A stretch of DNA of 64,000 nt, taken from Owenia fusiformis (Eukaryota > Annelida > Polychaeta > Sabellida > Oweniidae). Where the stretch lies: positions 16,417,513-16,481,512 of the forward strand of contig CAIIXF020000004.1 in assembly GCA_903813345.2 (NCBI GenBank), written 5' to 3'. The position numbers and the translations under genes are program-made. This document shows positions 48,301 to 56,500 of the stretch, piece by piece. Position 1 is the first letter of the stretch. Each line of letters opens with the position of its first letter. The notes under the pieces were generated by a model. It saw only the letters and a program-made list of their open reading frames with translations. It was not told the DNA's origin and ran no database searches.

Positions 48301-49874
48301 ATCAACAAAAGTATGCGTACCATATTTCAGCAGATATCGAAAAAAATCACGAAAATATTTTTTGATCGATAAAATTATGGAATATAAACTTGGAAGTGTT
48401 TTCTCTGAGGTCTGTGTGGAATATATTGATTATTTCAGGTTTTGCTGTGGATTCGATTTTAAATGCATCTTCATTTGCTTAACTACGAATTCTATTTGTA
48501 ATGTTTTGACTTCCCTGCTTCATAAAAACAAAATTATCAACATTTGCTCAACTCGAAAAATTCACTTCCAGTCTATCGTTATAAAGATGAGCTGAAAGTT
48601 GTTGTGAACACCTTTCAATACTCAAGTCTAAATATGGCTTTTCAAGGTTCAATAGACGACTTTGAATGGATCTGCATGCATAGTTCGAACATAGAATCAT
48701 CAGAGGTTTAAAACCATGAAATCGAAAAAAGATTTTTTTAACCATTTTGTCAGCTGTATGTTACAATGTGCCTTAAGGAAATGGGAATGACTTAAACAGC
48801 AACACAAATCTATAACGCTGTTAGTGCATATACTGTATGCAGTTGCCATGTGATTTTACTAAACCTACCGAAAAAATCAACTGGTCCATATCAAAAGTGG
48901 CCTGGCAAATGACCAGTGAACTGGCCCTTAGCTCAAGCCCAGGTTGTACCATGAAGGCAGTGATTTGATGGAAGGATTTATGCTAGAGCCTGCCAAAATC
49001 AAGAAACAAGAAATGTATTCTCACTACTCAGTTTCATTTATTTGATTTGGACCACTTGTTTCAATGATGAACCTTAAGGTAGGTCCAAGTATCACAATCT
49101 TGAAGAGTGCATAATACTCTTGATAATGTTTGAAAGTTTATTAGCAATCTATTCTCCCCTAGACTGGATTATATATACCCAAGTTTCCTACTTTGTTTTT
49201 CAACGGGGGTATATAAGTGAAGCAATTAATCTAAGACTACATATTATATATCACCGAGCTCGTAACTACAACTGCCTTACACCTGACATTCTCGTTTTCA
49301 AGAGGGTATGCAAATGGTCACAAACCACTTTTAAAGTAGGTAAATTGCAGACTTGCTAAAATGCCGCGGAGATCACTCTCTAACAAATCTCTATTCTGTT
49401 CATGTACTGCACGTTATATCTTTATTACTTATTTACACATAATCTATCACTCATTCTTGATACACAAATAAACAAGCTTAGAAGAAATAAACTACATAAA
49501 CAAAAATGATAAAAGCTTACCTGAACCATTGTGACTAGATGACAGGGATTGAGGATCCAAATCATTTGACGCGTGGCGAACTTGAACCCTAGTTCTATTC
49601 CATATGTCAAACACATTATTACTAACAATAGTCTTTTACTCCCTGCATTGAATCTTTCTGTGTATGGCACTTTGTCTGGTACTTGTAGCCGTGGGTATGC
49701 CCAGGCCATTTCAAGAATAGAAATCAAAATAAATACAGTCGTCTCAATTAGTTTTTGTTTTGGGCTAATGAAGTCCCTACACTCTGGCCCTCCTGTACCA
49801 GCTATCGAGTGATCAACTCCATCGTACGCCCATCCAAAATATCCAGTATCGTTTGGAGGATTTACAATAGCCAT
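18074..49874 (-). CDS. TMEM164: TMEM164-family locus with duplicated first and last exons
   Basis: TMEM164 is a multipass membrane protein reported in mammals to act as an acyltransferase that builds arachidonoyl ether phospholipids, using a conserved Cys in an NPCH motif. Here the minus strand carries first exons 1X (49521-49874) and 1Y (37834-38175). Next come a single exon 2 (36785-36901) and exon 3 (34888-34966), then pairs 4Y+5Y (23652-23752, 23197-23418) and 4X+5X (18585-18685, 18074-18325). Phases are 0, 0, 1, 0 throughout, so any first exon can join exons 2-3 and any last pair. 1X-2-3-4X-5X gives 300 residues and 1Y-2-3-4Y-5Y gives 286, against about 297 in human. This may be one gene with alternative promoters and 3' ends, or a nested duplicate whose second exons 2-3 were lost or missed. 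The choice cannot be made without transcripts. Confidence 0.88.
18585..18685 (-). CDS. TMEM164: TMEM164 exon 4, copy X (4X)
   Basis: A 101 bp exon encodes GPFQVEALTDMSWTMWTLGA then LYLYHFIPLQIVSF, a membrane segment aligning with the vertebrate stretch that ends FFYHFSVLQILGL. It has a TAG acceptor before 18685 and a GTAAGT donor after 18585. Entry is in phase 1 and exit in phase 0, identical in length and phase to 4Y. Confidence 0.88.
18686..23196. other. Stretch between exons 5Y and 4X, no further exon seen
   Basis: AT-rich sequence. Apart from the repeat at 20029-20250 and the dispersed GGTGAGGCAA fragment near 18955-19045, nothing was recognised. If 5Y is a terminal exon, its 3' UTR should occupy the right-hand part; no clear AATAAA (TTTATT on the plus strand) was found close to 23197. 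Confidence 0.4.
20029..20250. repeat. Degenerate repeat of 33-36 bp with AGTACCACCAAGTGG words
   Basis: Six or so units contain AGTACCACCAAGTGGAATAC or variants alternating with ATCAATC/GTCAATA. The 72-codon minus-strand frame over it (FGGT..SIP repeated) reflects the repeat. It lies in the stretch between 5Y and 4X. Confidence 0.5.
23197..23418 (-). CDS. TMEM164: TMEM164 last exon, copy Y (5Y)
   Basis: A terminal exon encodes VSWVNINSMICPAVSDPFYG then PWYR and HGKTYTAIAKIFLP, ending NGHAKIH before the stop at 23197-23199. SDPFYGPWYR matches vertebrate TMEM164 exactly, while NINSMICP is slightly diverged. Copy X shows the reverse pattern, so neither copy is simply the ancestral one. The acceptor TTTTCAG precedes 23418 in phase 0. 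The tail (PPQVESIQNGQEVDTT) differs from that of 5X. Confidence 0.9.
   Translation of the reverse strand, partial: VSWVNINSMICPAVSDPFYGPWYRIYHGTLQGVLIAIHGKTYTAIAKIFLPPQVESIQNGQEVDTTNGHAKIH
23652..23752 (-). CDS. TMEM164: TMEM164 exon 4, copy Y (4Y)
   Basis: A 101 bp exon encodes GPFKTEALKDMNWMIFTCGV then LYFIYWCPIQYAAY, a membrane segment. The acceptor (TTTTTCAG before 23752) and donor (GTAAGT after 23652) give phase 1 in and phase 0 out. By eye 16-17 of about 34 residues match 4X, so the duplication is old and both copies look constrained. Confidence 0.88.
24230..25260. repeat. 41-bp minisatellite, about 25 units
   Basis: Units of the form AGTATAGAAAGCACTATGTT then TAACATAGAAACCAATATGTC repeat with a 41 bp period (for example, the same word at 24351 and 24392). 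Block-wise copies near 24500-24760 and 24720-24900 are nearly identical, showing a higher-order duplication. Degenerate units continue to about 25450. It lies in the intron between exons 3 and 4Y. Confidence 0.85.
26166..27744. mobile_element. Insertion carrying tandem 135-150 bp AAAATGGCCGCC units
   Basis: The block starts with GCGAATCCCATCGAAC and ends with GTTCGATGGGATAAT, an inverted pair that marks its limits. From about 26395 to 27400 there are seven to eight units of 135-150 bp, each with TTTTTCAAAATGGCCGCC, an AAAGTGTCAT..GACAGTGTGCCATG core and TATGAACAAAATCG. Before the right end is a GGACGGACGGACAGACGGAC tract (27683-27710) followed by CCCTATATCCCTCCGAAC, a motif seen in many invertebrate repeats. 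No coding capacity was found. The superfamily is not assigned. Confidence 0.65.
28094..28737. mobile_element. 644 bp inverted-repeat element with 8-bp target duplication
   Basis: The termini GGTAAAGATTAAAAGGTGG and (reverse complement of the right end) GGTAGAGATTAAAAGGTGG extend as inverted repeats for about 65 bp, with GGATTGGATCGAGTGGATTG and ATTCATGTAAAAGGTGG inside. AATATAAT occurs immediately outside both ends (28086-28093 and 28738-28745). An 8 bp duplication fits hAT- or P-type transposition. Inside is a 95-codon open frame (28145-28432) with no recognised family. It could be residual or captured coding sequence. Confidence 0.8.
31085..31980. repeat. 51-bp minisatellite with composite units
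   Basis: GGAAGATACAATACATTACA then AGTTGTACTGTTAGCTATGG and CCTTTCTGTTT repeat at 51 bp (31386-31690, five to six near-identical units), flanked by longer composite units that add ATACCCAGAAAACTCTGTTA. The unit is a multiple of three and stop-free, so it reads as a 17-residue repeat on both strands (102 codons minus, 83 codons plus). There is no start context, splice signal or homology to suggest a protein. Confidence 0.85.
33625..33800. repeat. Dispersed GGTGAGGCAAA repeat, copy 2
   Basis: AAAATAGGTGAGGCAAATTT through TTTTGGTGAGGCAATGCCTC, bounded by GGGGACGTAGCAATG and CAGCCATGCTAATATG. Same family as 14405-14600. Confidence 0.5.
34888..34966 (-). CDS. TMEM164: TMEM164 exon 3 (single copy)
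   Basis: A 79 bp exon encodes LPFETAVYWIQHGMIIVIPF then YLMRIGG, matching the vertebrate [20 protein letters not shown] region. The acceptor TTTCTAG precedes 34966 and the donor GTAAGT follows 34888. It enters in phase 0 and leaves in phase 1, so its last base pairs with the GA that opens both 4X and 4Y to give Gly. No second copy was found. Confidence 0.9.
34967..36784. other. TMEM164 intron 2, with a dispersed AAACC..TGTGAA repeat
   Basis: 35300-35475 runs from ACAGTAAAACCCATCTAATG to ATATACAGGTTTAACTGTAT and looks like one of the short inverted-end repeats that also occur at 40775-40935, 45890-45965 and 61964-62369. Nothing else was recognised in this intron. Confidence 0.4.
36785..36901 (-). 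CDS. TMEM164: TMEM164 exon 2, acceptor-proximal copy
   Basis: A 117 bp exon of 39 codons: IYLLAAPPTKLTMALFRMHM then [19 protein letters not shown]. It matches the vertebrate segment ending [20 protein letters not shown]. The acceptor TGTATTTTCAG precedes 36901 and the donor GTGAGT follows 36785. It enters and leaves in phase 0. The first 45 or so bases of this exon, with the acceptor, are the unit of the adjoining 59 bp tandem array, so the true start used in vivo could be any of 12 acceptors. 36901 is chosen because it gives the family length. Confidence 0.88.
36854..37568 (-). repeat. 59-bp minisatellite carrying the exon 2 splice acceptor
   Basis: Twelve copies of TCTTGTATTTTCAG followed by ATATATCTCCTGGCCGCCCC then TCCAACCAAGCTTACAATGG place possible exon starts at 36901, 36960, 37027, 37086, 37145, 37204, 37263, 37322, 37381, 37438, 37497 and 37556. 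Spacing is 59 bp except 67 (an extra GGTTGGAG) and 57. The unit has no stop in any frame on the minus strand, which produces a 261-codon open frame (36817-37602) that is not a separate protein. The array is the duplicated intron 1/exon 2 junction of TMEM164. Confidence 0.92.
37834..38175 (-). CDS. TMEM164: TMEM164 first exon, copy Y (1Y)
   Basis: It encodes 114 residues from ATG at 38175: MAAVNKTETFDWLYGGVDYT, then GNGGLQCRNYIPFNQKLAES, a hydrophobic segment, LVFGIELGFKMASKRLIWLL, and NPCHIVTCIQ. DWLYGGVD and GNGG are as in vertebrate TMEM164, and the catalytic-type Cys of NPCH is residue 107. The donor GTTGGT follows 37834, a weaker match than the GTAAGC of 1X. Upstream sequence would have to supply its own promoter. 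Confidence 0.9.
39871..40736. mobile_element. 866 bp CpG-rich inverted-repeat element
   Basis: The ends AAGGCCCGGTCACACCGCC are perfect inverted repeats and continue as a near-perfect 70 bp match (GTTCCTTGAACGTTGAAAAA on both). TA flanks each side (39871-39872 and 40735-40736). The interior is GC- and CpG-rich with many AACGCT/AGCGTT words in both orientations. There is no transposase frame; frames of 60-71 codons are incidental. It is a non-autonomous element, and similar GGCCCGGTCACACCG ends occur in other invertebrate genomes. Confidence 0.85.
43016..43139. repeat. Near-perfect hairpin of about 55 bp arms
   Basis: CAATTATTGACCTCTCCAGA through TCCCGAGACTGTAAACC is mirrored by GGTTTACAGTCGAGGGATAT through GGAGAGGTCTATAATTG. 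The loop is only a few bases. Just downstream (43138-43510) is a second palindrome (AGTCTCTAAGAGACT at 43314-43328), so both may belong to one repeat ending near GAGGTACTAAC. Confidence 0.75.
44191..44387. mobile_element. 197 bp MITE with TCAGGCCCGTAGTCAG ends
   Basis: The left end TCAGGCCCGTAGTCAG and the reverse-complemented right end TCAGGCCCATAACCAG form inverted repeats. The interior has G-rich runs. It is not coding. Confidence 0.65.
47025..47480. repeat. Local duplication of about 235-240 bp, about two copies plus a fragment
   Basis: TTGACTCTT..AGTAGATATTGAATCTGGTAAACCAGAATGG (47047) is repeated as TTGACTCTTTTGAGTAAATA..CTGATAAACCAGAATGG (47320). Each copy is followed by TTTTAGTCTTGCACAA or TTTTGGTCTTGCACAA and then by GTAGGAGTGGTACACAAG-like text. 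A shorter third part (TCTGGTAACCAGAA, 47191) lies between. The two minus-strand frames here share the pattern because of the duplication. Confidence 0.55.
49521..49874 (-). CDS. TMEM164: TMEM164 first exon, copy X (1X)
   Basis: It encodes 118 residues from ATG at 49874: MAIVNPPNDTGYFGWAYDGV, then GTGGPECRDFISPKQKL, a membrane segment ETTVFILISILEMAWAY, and LTYGIELGFKFATRQMIW followed by ILNPCHLVTMVQ. GGPEC, GFKFAT and LNPCHLVTM are the closest matches in the window to vertebrate TMEM164. The NPCH Cys is residue 111. The strong donor GTAAGC follows 49521 in phase 0. The nearest exon 2 on the minus strand is the single copy at 36785-36901, reached by skipping 1Y. It is head-to-head with CLNS1A. 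Confidence 0.92.
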
Positions 49875-50537
49875 GATGTTAAATATCTTGTTCTTTGCTC
49901 TTTGTCCACTTGAGAAATGAATTGGATGAAAAAATCAATTTTTTCAAAAATTTTTGATCTTCCCGAGACCAATGTGAGCAATATATTGGTTTATATTGCA
50001 CTCAATTGATTATATATGTGCTCCTATACCACCATTGTAGCTATTCTAAGACATTACGGAAAGATAACTATCTCTTTTTCGGCAAAGTTAACATATTGAC
50101 CGACAAATTACAAAATTTGTTAAAATGAGCCGAAGAGCACTCGAAAATAAATCTTCCGCAAGTAATAATAGATAAAGTAACACGCATATAATTTGGAAAA
50201 TATCAATCATTCAAAATGCTCTCTAACTTCAATATAGATTTTTAAATCAGAAATCCATAGTTTAAATTATATATGAAGAATGATAGATCAGAATATTAGT
50301 TGAAAGTGAAAAAAATCACTCCGCAAAAACTACTTTATTCCCTCCGCACTGTGAATGACCTTGAATTTCATTGGTCAAAATTCAACACCGCCACATTTTG
50401 ACATCTGGAAAACGTGCATTTATCGCTCCGTTTCATTAACTGTTTACATCGCAACAACGCACCAAATAGCATCACTGATTAGCGTAACTGCCTGTGGAGT
50501 ATCATAGGTACATCTAGGCAAAATCGGAGAAGAAACC
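49875..50537. promoter_or_regulatory. Candidate bidirectional promoter, TMEM164 (1X) / CLNS1A
   Basis: The start codons of the two divergent genes are 663 bp apart and no repeat interrupts the interval. It contains an inverted CCAAT box (TTTCATTGGTCAAAA, about 50366-50380) and is less repeat-rich than its surroundings. No TATA box is clearly placed. The assignment comes from gene geometry, not a recognised core promoter. Confidence 0.5.
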
Positions 50538-53500
50538 ATGGTTGTGTTGACGAGTTTTCCTATTCCAAATGTGGGCATTGTTCATCAAGAAGAAAATTGT
50601 TCTTCTCAAGTTGATGATCATAACTTTGGGAATGGAACATTGTTTATCACTGAGAAGTGAGTATGAAAATGGATTTCCTTTCTCTATTCAGACTTGATAC
50701 CATCTTGCTGCCCTGTCAACCCTCACACATTAGGCGTGGCCGTCACGCATTTGCTGGAAAAATTGAAATCACGCATCAATTTAGTTCAACAGGTTAAACC
50801 TAGTCTGGGCCTTCTTTAGTATGTATCCAACAGGCCGAATATAATATTCGGTCTGTTATGATTGATATATTTCCTGTGGAAATCGCGATGATATTTTTTG
50901 CACATTAATTTCTCGTTTATTATAAGAATGTTCACCTTGAAAATTGGTGAATATGTTGACGAGATGTTCATCTTAAACTAGAAGCAAAACTATTTGTATA
51001 AGGCGGGTACAAGTTGATATAAAATAATGAAATGTTCAGACTCACCAAAACTTCAGGATGTGTTCATAAGTAGAGCGCGAAATCAATGTCAAGGACGTTT
51101 GAGTTCACGAGATCCAAACGAGATATGCAAATTTTGAACTTTGACAACACATGACCACTTGATTACCTCGGCCTTCTTCATGAATATTTCCGCTCTATTT
51201 ACTATAAATGAAGAAAATTAATCGGGATAATGATAATAAATGACTAGATCTAATAAATTCCTGCACAAATGGAATTTAGCAATACGCTTCCGTAATGTTG
51301 CTCCGTCCGCTCCACGTGTTATTTGTTTACAAATAGACTGACGTCACTGGCTAAATCTCGTTTATCGTGAGAATTGGCATTGCCAAAATGGCTTGACCTA
51401 ATCAATGGCTTCGCTACAAGAAGCGTCTGTACATTTTATGAATATCTTCAGTAAGAGGACAATATACGAAAAAATAATATTGTAAGTTCTTTATAAGGTA
51501 GATCTAATCATTTTATCATTAAACAAACTTATTTGTAACATTTATACAACACCACATTTTACAATAGGTGACTTACAGTCTGAATATTTATTCAGACGAA
51601 GGATACAGTCTAGGGCCTTCTTTCTTATCTGACATATCTTGTGACCCGCCCTAGGTTTAACCTCTGTGCCTATCCAGCCCTTGATGCAAAAAAAACTAAT
51701 TGTGGTCTATGCGAGCGCATGGAATTTCATGCGCATTTGATTAATAAGTGATTGTGAGAATTTGCAACAAATGAAAGCATAGCACGGAAGTTAAACCCAA
51801 TCACGGCAACAATAACATTCAGATTAATAAATGAAAGCAGTGGTATCACGATGCCCATGTCAAGCAGCGTGCCTACTAGGCACGCAGTTTGAAACTCTGA
51901 CAAACTGTGCGCATATTTCAAAATGTGAGATGGGGAGGACACGACTCCCAAAAAGAGCCAAAATACGAAAAATACAAGGTTAGTCTCGTTCTAAAGATTG
52001 TACCATTCTGTGAAGATGAACTTAATTTACTCATAGTACTCAATGTTTTTTTCGATGTAAACCTAGTTATCTCAATATAAGGGTCTTAAGTAACTTCTGT
52101 GTTCAAAATTTACAGTGTAAAGTTATATCTATGTCCTTTTGTGTATGCTAGAATATATAGGATCACTCCATCTGATTAAATCAGCAAAGTTTGTGTTCAA
52201 AACGATAATACGCCATAAACGTGATTTAAACACTTTTCTTGTCAAACTGCGCGCCTATATTCACATGTATTTCTCAAACTGCGTGCCTAATATTTCCAAA
52301 CTGCTTGTCCATCCAAGCTTGTTTTGTATTATTAGAAAACATAATCGCCATATAAGGCACATATGTGTCTAATAGTAGAACCCCATAATTGAAACACTAT
52401 GAGTCCATCCACCAAGATGGTGATCTGAAAATAAAAGTTTTTTTCGTTCCCAACTTAATTGTCACTTCTATTATACATTTTGACTTTCAATATGAAAATC
52501 TCATAAAATCTGACGATAAAGCAAAATTTCCAAAGCTACATGAAAAACACCTACATGTGCCTCTGTAGAAATTCCAATGATAATATGTAGTTTTAATAGT
52601 GTATGCGCACAGTTTGTAATTTCTGGCTAAAATAGGCGCGCAGTTTGTGATTTATTTCTTTTTAATCTCCTGATTATCTGTTTTATCTCGAAATATTTTG
52701 AATTATACATGATAAATGTGTAAGGAATTAAATACAAAACGAGTCTAAAGTATTTGTCATTTATGTTTAAAGTGCTAGATCGATTTACGTATAAATTCCC
52801 GTTAAATCAGTGACGAAAATGCCATTAATCTGCTTATGTTTCAAAACTTAGATTCATTTGCACATAGTTTTTGCTAGTATTTGCAAGATTTGTATATTCG
52901 CCACAGAATGAACGCATTGAACAAGAAAACAATGCAGGATAAATGTCTTTAAATTACGTTTCAAAATACAGACTCCAACTTAAATGATGCAATGTTCTTA
53001 GGCACGCAGTTTGTGATCGAAACAAACTGCGCGCCTAAGTAGGCGCGCAGCTTGACATGGGCACCGTGGGTATTGGGTTTAACTTGTTGAACTAGCATCA
53101 ATTTTGCGTTGCGTGTACGATAAAATGTCACGCAAATCACGCATTATGTTGATGTTTAAAAAATCTGATATTTATAAATCGCCGTTACGATATTATCATT
53201 ATCATATTATCGATGTGGTGCTATATATTGTAAAAAATCTAACAATGCCCCGGATTTTCACCTGATACCAAGGGTTTGTCCAGGAATGCCCCATGGCTCC
53301 TCTAGTTATATTACACAGGATGTCATCAACTAATTTGGAAGATGTGTCGGAGTAGGTGGTTTTTACAAGAAATGTCAGTATTTTCACAGTTTCTTTTAAT
53401 TGAAAAGAAGCTAATTTGCAGAGAAAATGAACTAGCACATGCAATATGACAGTGTCAATTGTGCGTCTGCATGAAATAGTCTGTATTTAGATTATCCAAA

Positions 53501-56500
53501 ATAATATAGAAGCCTTGGTTAAAATACTTAAAAACGTTAATGGAAAAATAATTATTCCGAGTGTACCATATTCACACCTTTTTCAGTATCATCATATTAG
53601 ATCATATCATAATAGCATTCCAACAAATTTTTTTATGGAGTAAGTTTCTATGATCATCCCACGATCTACAGTTCTGCTGTTCAGCAGGAGTATGCTTCCA
53701 TAGAGAAAACACAATGACGGCTATAAGTCCAGGAGGCAAATGCGAGACAAATGGCTTTCCAGCAGCCATGTACATGGATACAATCACCTCCTTAACATTT
53801 ATCCTTCCCTCATACTCCTGTAAATGCATTTGGCATTCCACTTTCAACATTCCATGTGTGTGGTTATGTACATGTAGCCTGTTGAAATTGGAACTCCCCA
53901 AATCACCTCAAAGAAACACTCTTACGCGCTAAGCAAGGAGATTTAGAAACAAATGTTATATGTGGCAAATGGTATCACAAGATATTTTAAGGTAGATATT
54001 TTATTTTGTGTTAATATTTTATTCTCATCTTAATTTCACTTTATGAGTATAGCTATAGCAGTAGGAACATAGATCTCTAAACTTTATGTCTTTGTTTTCA
54101 GCCAAGTATCATGGTTGAGTGCGGAAGGAACAGGATTTTCACTGGACTATGAACAGATTTCTCTCCATGCTGTATCACGCGACACAACAACATTTCCAGA
54201 AGAATGTCTCTACCTCATGATAGATGGAAAACTCACAGGTAAAAAGCATGAACTGATAATTTATCAGAGTCTCTATTTAAAGCCTGTAATATCTCTGTAA
54301 TTTAGATTTTGGTTATTAGAGAGCATGTAATTTTCAGAGATAATGTAACAGGCTCTGAAACTAATTAATAATAAATGAAATGTATCATTTTTATTATTAA
54401 TTTTTTTGTTTTCTCTAAAATTTAAAAGTATTCCAACTTCAACATAATTTTCTGTTCTGTCTACAAGCAATGTTAATAGAAGTTCTTGCCAATATCACCC
54501 TTCAAATATCAAAGAATCAAATTTCGAAAATGTCTGTTTCATCAGAAGACTGGTTACACTATTTCATTAGCTAATTCAATGTATTATTAGTAGATTTCAG
54601 TTTTAAGCTTTTGAAGCAACCCCTTATAATAATCCTCATTTTCTTGTAGATGACAGGGAAAGTGGGGAGGATGCTGAGGATGATGATGATGATGAGAGTG
54701 CAACTACTGATGTAAGATTCATACCACAGAACAAAGAAACCTGTGAGTATAACAAGGACATATTAGCAATGTTTGTCTATACACCCCCAAAATGCAATCT
54801 GATTTTCGATGCCGTTTCGGTGCCAAATTTCTGGACTGACTAGTCCGGTGGCAAATTTTGGTGTCCAAAGGTTTTGGTGCCGGAACGGTGCCGGAACAGT
54901 GCCAAATGTTTTCGATGCCGAAATGGCGCCGAATTATATTGGCTGTGTAGGTTTGCTGGCTAACAGCCATACATTTCAAGTGATTTCTAAGTCATCAGTC
55001 TCAATTATTATTATGTCACCAAACATGTCTTGACATATTGATATAGTCTCCAACTTCTTGTGGATTGAGTTTTGCATTTGTTCGACTTCGCTTCTCAAAA
55101 GAGAGCTTTGTCTTCATAGTAGTTTATATATACAGTTTATAACTAGACCCTGCGCATGATAGCATCTGGTTGTTAGAGTCTGTAACAAATGACAGGTGGA
55201 GACATTTTGCATGTTGATGCCTTTGTTATTATTATTATGTTTATTGCACTCAGTGACAGTAATTATGTCAGTCTTCTGGTGAGCTTATGGAATCATCCAA
55301 TCATTCATCCACTCATCCATTCATCCATGAACAAATGTTCATATTCATTTTATGGATGTCCATACTTGTAACTAACAGTAGGTCCCATCAACTTTATTGT
55401 CATCAAAATATCATAGCTATGCAATACAATGCATTTTGTGAGCCCCCCGAATTTTACCATTTGCATGTCGCCACCAGAATTGCTGACATATTGCTTTAGT
55501 ATCCAACTTTTTTTGTTGACAGTGTTCTGCATTTTGGCAGTTGGCATTCAGAATTTTGGTGTCTGTAATGAATGTAACAAATGGCAGGTAGTGACATTTT
55601 GCATGTTAACGCCTTGTTTTAATTATAACTTTATTTTAACATATTCATATGCCATACTTATATTTCAGTGGATACAATGTACAGAAATATGTGTGAGTGC
55701 CAAGCATTGCACCCAGACCCCGAGGATGTTTCTAGTGGAGATGAGGAATTAGGGGAGGAAGAAGAGGGAATGGAAGAGCCAGGAGAAGATGGAGATGTAG
55801 GACATGAACCATTCACAGGAAGTCTTGGTAGGATTTTTTTTTTTAAATTACTGTATTCTCACAAAAAACTGCATAGTGCATTCCAAACATGAGGAAAAAA
55901 CCTGGTGAAATATTTAGAAATTCTAATAACATCAAAACGCTTTTAAAGTTCTGATAGAAAATGAGTAAACTTGGCCTACCAGTATACATTCTCCTCGGAC
56001 CTATTTGTTGTCAAATTCAATATCAGGCCTTACAAAACATTAATTTTTATTTGTGACCAGAGGCAAACCTACAGAGTTTCTCCATAGATATTTCAATGCA
56101 GATATTTCTAACTTTCAGAGGGTTTTTACACAGCAGAGAACATTGGAGATGGGGATGGGGATATACAGTTGTCAATACAAGGACAGGCAACTCTAGCAAG
56201 ACTAGAAAACATGCTGGCCAATAGCCAAGCAAACATGCCTGTAAATGGTAAGTGCCACATAAACTATGGAGCATTATTTGAATTACATGTATATAACTTT
56301 TTTGCCTGTTTATGTAAGAACTTTTAGATGTTTAAAGCAATTTTTGAGATGAGGATGCCTTTAAATATCCATTCTTTCTGTTTATGGTGAAGTTCTCTAC
56401 AAACATTTAGCTCCCAGTTTTTATGAGGAAAATGGTTTTATTATGCCCATTTTAGGCTCATTGTTATTGTCTCCAACTTTATTACGGATTGTGCTTGGCA

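Larger units (their letters stand above)
38176..49520. other. Stretch between first exons 1X and 1Y
   Basis: 11.3 kb without a recognised exon. No second exon 2 or 3 was found, though a diverged one could be missed. It holds the inverted-repeat elements at 39871-40736 and 44191-44387, the hairpin at 43016-43139, the duplicated unit at 47025-47480, homopolymer runs (G at 41089-41098, C at 41952-41963), and scattered AAACCTGTCTAAGTGG-type repeats (40780, 45900). Reading frames at 39212-39436 and 47594-47884 show no family features. Confidence 0.5.

Noticed and set aside
49573-49812. 79-codon plus-strand frame
   Set aside because: Antisense shadow of TMEM164 first exon 1X.
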